Origin: CAZKHG01 sp964552655
Lineage (GTDB): Bacteria > Bacteroidota > Bacteroidia > Bacteroidales > Tenuifilaceae
DNA length: 41,199 nt
Assembly: GCA_964552655.1 (NCBI GenBank)
Contig: CAZKHG010000028.1
Coordinates: 1 to 41,199 of the forward strand
Reading direction: 5' to 3'
This document shows, in pieces, positions 36,158 to 41,199 of the stretch; within the stretch, counting starts at the first letter, position 1; each line of letters begins with the position of its first letter. A program made the position numbers and the translations under genes. The notes under the pieces are model-generated. The model was not told the origin of the DNA and searched no databases. It saw only the letters and a program-made list of their open reading frames with translations.

Positions 36158-38701
36158 TTATATCCTCACCCCCATTACCAGGATGTCATCAACCTGTTCG
36201 TGTTCGCCTTTCCAGTCGAGGTGGGCTTTGTTCAGGATTTCCTTTTGCTCCTGCATAGGTTTATCCCAAATTGTGAGCAACAGCTCTTTATACTTTTTCG
36301 ACATGAATTTCCGGCCCTCCGTACCACCAAACTGATCGGCATAGCCATCAGAGGAGATGTAGAATGTATCGCCCTTTTCAATGGCAATCTCATGGTTGGT
36401 AAATGGCATGTGGTCAAGCATGTGAATGGCCACAGGCATCTTATCAGCCTTGTACTCAATTAATTCACCTTTACGAATCAGGTAAAGCGGATTATACGCG
36501 CCTGCCCATTCCAGCTTCATCTCATGCCGATCGAGAACGCATAGCGAGATATCCATTCCATCCTTCTGCTCATCGGCTTTACCTTTTTGGGAAAGGGTTG
36601 TTTTTATGTGTACTCTGAGGAAATTCAGAATGGCTGCCGGTTGCATTATTCCCTCCTTGTTAACAATCTCATATAGGAATGAAACGCCTAGCATGCTCAT
36701 AAATGCACCGGGCACACCATGACCAGTACAATCGGCTGCAACAATCACTACTTTATGGCCATGGCTTGTAATCCAGAAGAAATCACCGCTTACAATGTCC
36801 CTGGGCAGGTAAAGAACAAAATGCTCGGGCAGGGTTTCAGCCAGCAAATCGTCTGATGGAAGAATGGCCCTTTGAATTCGGCTTGCATACCTGATGCTAT
36901 CGGTAATTTCCTGCTTCTGTTGTGAAATAAGCTCATTCTTCTCCTCAAGCACACGGTTGGCTTTCCTTTTCTCACGGTACATCCTGAACATCAAAAGGGC
37001 GACAACAAGGATAAGAACGGATCCGATAATTGCTCCTATAATGGTTAGCTGTTGGCGTTTAATCTGTGCATCCTGTAATGCTGTTTCGTTTTTTAATAGT
37101 TTATTCTCCGCTTCCTTTTTATCCGTTTCGTATTTGGTTTGCATCTCAGTTATCGCCTTCTGGCTCTTCTCAGAAAAGATCTCATCCTTTATTTTAACCG
37201 ATAGTTTATAGAATGCATAGGCATTTCTAACCATATCTTTCCGTTCATACACTTTTGCCAATCTTTCATAGCAGTAACGCTCATCCTCTTTCTGTTTATA
37301 CTCATTGGCCAGCTGGGCACACTCAACAAGCAATTTTTCAGCCTGATCATAGTTCTTTTGCAAATAGTAGCTCTCCCCAAGCGCATAAAGCGCTTTAATA
37401 ATATCGTATGGCATTTGCTGAGACCTGGCAAGTTGCAGTCCATTATTCAGGAATTGTAAAGCTTTAGGCCAATTCCTGGCGTAGCTATAGGATGAACCCA
37501 GGTTGATATTTGCCTTGGCAATATCGCTCTTGCTATTAAGCTGGTTAAAAATAGCCAATGCCTGATTGTAAGAATCAATAGCCTTACTAAAAGCAGAAAG
37601 GATTAAATTTTCAGGAAGTTTTACTAAAGAATCGGTCCACTCTTCACCAAAATCGGCAACAAACTTATTGGTGGCCAGTCGTGAATATACATTCCCGATA
37701 TTTTGAAGCGATTTGGCTTCAAGGGATTTGTCTTCAATACTTTTAAACAGATCTAGAGCCCGTAGATGGTATTCTAGCGCTTTGTTATAGTTTGATTCAT
37801 TCTCCTTTACGGCAAGAGTGCTTTGCGATAAATTCTCATACACCATTCCAATTCCATTACAAGAGTTGGCAATACCTGCAGTATGATTGATTTGTTCAAA
37901 TGTTTTTAGGGCCTTTTGAAATTGTTCTAATGCTTGCTGATAATTTCCAATACTTGTTTGTGTATTTCCAAAATTGTAATAAGCAATTGCTAATCCTTGA
38001 GGATCATTAACTGACTCTTTAATTTGTATCTCTCTTGTGTAGTAATCGATGGATTTATTATAGTCAGCTTTCATATAATAAAGCTGTCCAAGCTGATTAT
38101 ATGTTTGTGCAATATCTTTAAGATTATTGATTCTGGTGCTTATTTCAAGAGCCTGTTTCATAAATATAAGAGAAGAATCAATATTATTTAGATACTTCTG
38201 AATCATACCAAGTTGATATAAAGCACTCGATTGATACTTCAAACTATCTACTTGAATAGCCCTACTTAAAAGTTGATTTGAATAAACTCTTGATTGTTCT
38301 AGAGAGTCAAGGTAGAAATATATTTGTGCAATTCGGTTTAATGCATTCAATGACCCTTTATGGTATTGATTCTTGTTACTTATTTCAAGCGCTTTTTTGA
38401 AATATTCTAAAGCTTTAATTTCTTCTTCTTGGTAATAGTAAACAAACCCAAGATTATCATAGGCATCAACAAGTGTATTTTCATCAATTTTCTTTGCTAA
38501 ACTTATTGCTTCATTGGCATATTTAATACCATCACCTTCTTTAATTGTCAAATCCGATAATTTGATAAGCAAATTAAATTTGTCCTTCCCCTTTAATTTA
38601 CCAAGAAGGTTTAAAAGGCTGTCCGTTTCACTTGTCTGGGCAGTACCCAGAAATGATAGAAGTATTAAACTGAAAACTAATTTGATTCGTATGAAAGGCA
38701 T
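36158..38701 (-). CDS. TPR-containing membrane SpoIIE-type PP2C phosphatase
   Basis: The 847-residue product starts with a signal-like hydrophobic segment (MPFIRIKLVFSLILLSFLG). About eleven TPR-like units follow (about 38-510; for example IAQTYNQLGQLYYMKADYNK and GLAIAYYNFGNTQTSIGNYQ). After these come a coiled coil, one TM helix (about 553-573), another coiled coil and a C-terminal SpoIIE phosphatase (about 620-847). Metal-site motifs are DIVSGDFFW, DCTGHGVPG and SSDGYADQFGG, ending in DDILVMGVRI. The TPR array should be periplasmic and the phosphatase cytosolic, so it may read envelope protein interactions. Its phosphatase half closely resembles the one at 14699-16699 (xDSIxYAxRxQxAILP linker and motifs). 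It is convergent with the giant gene. Confidence 0.9.
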   Translation of the reverse strand: MPFIRIKLVFSLILLSFLGTAQTSETDSLLNLLGKLKGKDKFNLLIKLSDLTIKEGDGIKYANEAISLAKKIDENTLVDAYDNLGFVYYYQEEEIKALEYFKKALEISNKNQYHKGSLNALNRIAQIYFYLDSLEQSRVYSNQLLSRAIQVDSLKYQSSALYQLGMIQKYLNNIDSSLIFMKQALEISTRINNLKDIAQTYNQLGQLYYMKADYNKSIDYYTREIQIKESVNDPQGLAIAYYNFGNTQTSIGNYQQALEQFQKALKTFEQINHTAGIANSCNGIGMVYENLSQSTLAVKENESNYNKALEYHLRALDLFKSIEDKSLEAKSLQNIGNVYSRLATNKFVADFGEEWTDSLVKLPENLILSAFSKAIDSYNQALAIFNQLNSKSDIAKANINLGSSYSYARNWPKALQFLNNGLQLARSQQMPYDIIKALYALGESYYLQKNYDQAEKLLVECAQLANEYKQKEDERYCYERLAKVYERKDMVRNAYAFYKLSVKIKDEIFSEKSQKAITEMQTKYETDKKEAENKLLKNETALQDAQIKRQQLTIIGAIIGSVLILVVALLMFRMYREKRKANRVLEEKNELISQQKQEITDSIRYASRIQRAILPSDDLLAETLPEHFVLYLPRDIVSGDFFWITSHGHKVVIVAADCTGHGVPGAFMSMLGVSFLYEIVNKEGIMQPAAILNFLRVHIKTTLSQKGKADEQKDGMDISLCVLDRHEMKLEWAGAYNPLYLIRKGELIEYKADKMPVAIHMLDHMPFTNHEIAIEKGDTFYISSDGYADQFGGTEGRKFMSKKYKELLLTIWDKPMQEQKEILNKAHLDWKGEHEQVDDILVMGVRI

Positions 38702-38724
38702 AATTCCAAGAATTTCATCTTTAG

Positions 38725-38755
38725 CAAATTAACTAAAGATAAAACGATGTAACAA
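38725..38755 (-). promoter_or_regulatory. Weak candidate promoter for the TPR phosphatase gene
   Basis: On the minus strand, TTG (38755-38753), a 20-base spacer and TTAATTTG (38732-38725) fit the consensus with one mismatch. It would give a leader of about 17 bases before 38701. Confidence 0.35.
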
Positions 38756-38815
38756 GTTTTAATGCATCTTTTTAGCAGAGGTTGAAATAATCTTTATTTT
38801 GTCAGCGGAGCAAAA

Positions 38816-39229
38816 TTACATCTTAAGGGTTTTAAACCATGCTATCGCCTCTTCCTCTGTGCTGAAAAATTTAAAGGGTACCTTGTAGATATTGGTTGTC
38901 TGAAGGATCAGGTTCAGGTAATACTTTTTAAAAGCATTCCCATCGAAAATAACAGCCGCGTATTTAAACCCTTGCTTAACCGCCCTTGGAATGACCACTT
39001 GTTCAAACCACTTACGGTTTTCAGGGTTTACAATGCCTTGCCTGCGAACATCAGAGATAAAGCGGGTGATGGGCTGGGGCGATTTTTCCTGAAAATCCAG
39101 GGCCGAAGTAAATGCTTTTACGTATTGCTCACGGGTTGGAATACCATTCCACACAACTTTTATAAGGGATAGTTCCTGATGATAGGTAACTCTTACAACT
39201 GGTTCATCAACAATTATTACCTCATGCAT
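38816..39229 (-). CDS. SpoIIAA-like (STAS/SEC14-type) small protein
   Basis: This 137-residue cytosolic protein has the spacing of SpoIIAA-like STAS/SEC14 domains. An N-terminal strand pair ends in IKVVWNGIPTREQYVKAF, followed by a central ITRFISDVRRQGIV with NRKWF, GFKYAAVIFDGNA and a final FFSTEEEAIAWFKTL helix. Assignment is by pattern only, so moderate. Proteins of this fold often act as small regulatory or lipid-binding modules. It lies 114 bases upstream of, and in the same direction as, the TPR-SpoIIE phosphatase gene. A functional link with SpoIIE phosphatases is attractive because classical SpoIIE enzymes act on STAS proteins, but I see no proof of a phosphorylation site. Confidence 0.68.
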   Translation of the reverse strand: MHEVIIVDEPVVRVTYHQELSLIKVVWNGIPTREQYVKAFTSALDFQEKSPQPITRFISDVRRQGIVNPENRKWFEQVVIPRAVKQGFKYAAVIFDGNAFKKYYLNLILQTTNIYKVPFKFFSTEEEAIAWFKTLKM

Positions 39230-39294
39230 AGTTAATATTTTAAATTTAACTTTGAAATTTACTAAGTTAATTTATGCATATTTAGGAGTTATAT

Positions 39295-39302
39295 CAAAGT
39301 TA
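39295..39302 (-). promoter_or_regulatory. -7 box (TAACTTTG) upstream of the SpoIIAA-like gene
   Basis: Minus-strand TAACTTTG (39302-39295) matches TAnnTTTG. No TTG lies at the usual distance. The leader would be about 60 bases. Confidence 0.35.
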
Positions 39303-39350
39303 AAGTTACTTTCCGGATTTTAACAGAATCTCTCTATTTTCAAACCCCAT

Positions 39351-40187
39351 TTATGCAGTTATTGCGATGGTGATATAATCAACTACCGATTCGGATGAGG
39401 AATGTTTACCGGAATTGCCCCTTGCCAAAATTGTCGCCCTGGGATTTTCAGAAACCAGCTTTGCATATTCCAGAAGGGTCATAATCGGCCCATACCCACA
39501 AACCGAAAGACGGTTAGCCCTTACCACATCAAACAGCCCTGGTGCATCGAAAGTAAAAATTTTTTCCAGGGCAATATTGTCTTTTTTAATTCCTTCTTCG
39601 GGTGGCACGTAATGGGAAAAATCAGAAGAGGCAACAACAATTATTCGCCTCTTGGTTTGCGCTACGGCATTAATTATTAAACGGGCAAGTGTTGCGGTGG
39701 TATCAGGATGGCCATGCCCTATGGCAATCGGAAGTATTTGATAATTACCTCCTAAAACCTCCTGAATAAAAGGCACCATAACCTCTGCCGAATGTTCCAT
39801 GCGGTGGGCAATTTCACTTTGCGGGAAGAAACCAGCCAGCTCCGCATCCACTTTTATTTTCCCAAGGGGTGTTTCCCAGAATTTATGTGGCGATGCCTCA
39901 AAACCTGAGCAATAGCCCTGGTGATCGGGATTAAGAATCACAATTGTTTCAAAATCAACCTGTTTTCTTTTAACCATTTCAAAAAAATGGTAAGCCTCAA
40001 AGCCAGAGTAGATATATCCCGCATGAGGCACCACGCCGCCTATAATTTTACCAGTGAGCTGATCAGGTTTTATCTTACACCGCTCCGAAAGTGCGATGGT
40101 GGAAATAATCTTCCTTATCTCACTTGCTGCTGCAGGGTAAAACATGCCTGCAACTGCTGGTTTCCGGGTTTCAATCTCCTTGCTCAT
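39351..40187 (-). CDS. amrB: AmmeMemoRadiSam system protein B (MEMO1 family)
   Basis: This 278-residue MEMO-family protein is related to extradiol dioxygenases. Recognisable features are KPAVAGMFYPA at the N-terminus, the metal-site histidine in VVPHAGYIYSG (H55), MEHSAEVMVPF, LPIAIGHG and the SSDFSHY motif. In Bacteria and Archaea these genes occur with AMMECR1 (A) and a radical SAM enzyme, the AmmeMemoRadiSam system, whose reaction is not fully settled. It follows the radical SAM gene by 21 bases on the same strand, supporting an operon. It is a normal-length B protein and is not fused to an A domain; no A gene is visible in this window. Confidence 0.92.
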   Translation of the reverse strand: MSKEIETRKPAVAGMFYPAAASEIRKIISTIALSERCKIKPDQLTGKIIGGVVPHAGYIYSGFEAYHFFEMVKRKQVDFETIVILNPDHQGYCSGFEASPHKFWETPLGKIKVDAELAGFFPQSEIAHRMEHSAEVMVPFIQEVLGGNYQILPIAIGHGHPDTTATLARLIINAVAQTKRRIIVVASSDFSHYVPPEEGIKKDNIALEKIFTFDAPGLFDVVRANRLSVCGYGPIMTLLEYAKLVSENPRATILARGNSGKHSSSESVVDYITIAITA

Positions 40188-40208
40188 ATATTTGATTTTT
40201 CATACGAA

Positions 40209-41199
40209 TCAGGATACTTCAATAGCCGGATTGTAACCACAATTGCTGCATTCCCCTTTGCCACCCAGGCCATTAGCTGAGGTTTGGTAGCCGTTTCTTT
40301 TGATAAGAATGTTGGAACAATTGGGACATAATGTATTGCGCCCAACCGGTGATGCTTGAACATTGCCTATGTAAACAAAGTTCAACCACTGACTGGCTAC
40401 CTCAAAAAATCTAAGTAAAGTATCGGGAGGAGTTGCCGGATTGGTCAACCTGAACGAGGGGTAGTACCTGCTTAAATGAAGAACCGTCTCCCTTCCCAGC
40501 TCATTGGCAATCCATTTAAACATTTCTACTGCAGATTTTTCATCATCATTAAGCCCCGGGATAACGAGAAAAGTAACTTCGAGATGCCTGCCGCTGTTTT
40601 TGATTTTTTTTAAAGATTCCAATACAGGCAACAGTGTACCGCCTGTATTCTTTTTGTAGAATTGATCAGTGAAAGCCTTGAGGTCAACGTTAAAACCATC
40701 TATAACCTCCAGCAGCTCCTCCAACGGTGCAGGGTTAATGTACCCATTGGTAACCATCACATTTTTCATCCTTTTCGCTTTTGATAACCTAGCTGTTTCC
40801 AGGATATACTCAAATGCTATGGCCGGTTCGTTGTAGGTAAAGGCAATACCAATGTTGTTGGGGTGCATTGCAGCACGTGCTACAACTTCATTCGGTTCTA
40901 TTATCCGGTATCTTTCAATGTTAGCCGGGATTACCTGAGATATCTCATGATTCTGACAGAATATGCACCTGAGGTTGCAGCCATAGCTGCCAATGGAGTA
41001 GATCATTTTCCCCGGATGGAAATGGTACAACGGCTTTTTTTCGATCGGGTCCAATGATGATGAGGCGATTATGCCATAGGTCTCAGCTATCAACACGCCT
41101 TTATCATTTCTTCTTACCCCGCATATTCCGGTTTTCCCGGTTTTGATTGTGCATAAATGGGGACATAAATCGCACCTAACCAAATTGTTATCGCTCCAG
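40209..41199 (-). CDS. amrS: AmmeMemoRadiSam system radical SAM enzyme (5' end cut by window edge)
   Basis: The product is a radical SAM enzyme with the CX3CX2C cluster motif in GCNLRCIFCQNHE. Near its N-terminus it has the extra cysteines LVRCDLCPHLC and GICGVRRN, and its C-terminal zinc-ribbon-like tail is CPNC/CSNCGYN. This is the AmmeMemoRadiSam layout. The first visible in-frame start-type codon is TTG at 41183, but it lies directly before the conserved RCDLCPH. The frame stays open to the edge (codons for WSDNN precede it), and family members have about 10-15 residues before this motif, so the real start lies beyond 41199. It is transcribed ahead of amrB. Confidence 0.92.
   Translation of the reverse strand, partial: WSDNNLVRCDLCPHLCTIKTGKTGICGVRRNDKGVLIAETYGIIASSSLDPIEKKPLYHFHPGKMIYSIGSYGCNLRCIFCQNHEISQVIPANIERYRIIEPNEVVARAAMHPNNIGIAFTYNEPAIAFEYILETARLSKAKRMKNVMVTNGYINPAPLEELLEVIDGFNVDLKAFTDQFYKKNTGGTLLPVLESLKKIKNSGRHLEVTFLVIPGLNDDEKSAVEMFKWIANELGRETVLHLSRYYPSFRLTNPATPPDTLLRFFEVASQWLNFVYIGNVQASPVGRNTLCPNCSNILIKRNGYQTSANGLGGKGECSNCGYNPAIEVS

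Overview
The window looks like a chromosome segment of a Bacteroidota bacterium, probably of the Bacteroidales/Marinilabiliales side (inference). The signs are promoters of the TTG-N17-21-TAnnTTTG type, absence of Shine-Dalgarno sequences, a type IX secretion (T9SS) type A sorting domain, PorT-like outer-membrane barrels, SpoIIE-type PP2C phosphatases with Bacteroidota architecture, and moderate-to-low GC. It is densely coding; no intergenic gap exceeds 300 bases. I found no tRNA, rRNA, CRISPR array, insertion sequence or phage gene.

Region 1 (1-11.3 kb) is ordinary chromosomal content: a two-gene minus-strand unit (M50-like membrane metalloprotease and an unknown 201-residue protein), a PorT-like barrel, a YbdG-type mechanosensitive channel, a guanine deaminase, a patatin-like phospholipase, a minus-strand ABC-F ATPase/rlmB pair, an M3 oligopeptidase lipoprotein and a YhhQ-type queuosine-precursor transporter. 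Several rho-independent terminators and good Bacteroidota promoters separate these units.

Region 2 (11.4-36.1 kb) is the striking part. Seven same-strand genes follow each other with gaps of 1-19 bases and no visible terminator until 36107. In order they are: a 12-TM carrier-like protein fused to HEAT repeats and a possible cNMP-binding-like end; a two-TM HAMP-SpoIIE phosphatase; a protein with TIR-like/DUF4062-like modules; an nSTAND1 NTPase with a TM helix, coiled coil and WD40 repeats; an outer-membrane barrel with a soluble N-terminal domain; a propeller-like lipoprotein with a surface-export-like signal; and a 4267-residue secreted Ig-repeat protein with an Omp28-like module and a T9SS sorting domain. 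The arrangement could carry a signal between the cytoplasm and the cell surface. I infer either a regulated surface-adhesin system or a surface-linked recognition/conflict system.

Region 3 (36.1-41.2 kb) is on the minus strand. A TPR-SpoIIE phosphatase converges on the giant gene across a shared terminator. It is followed by a SpoIIAA-like (STAS/SEC14) small protein and by amrB and amrS of the AmmeMemoRadiSam system; amrS runs off the window's right edge.
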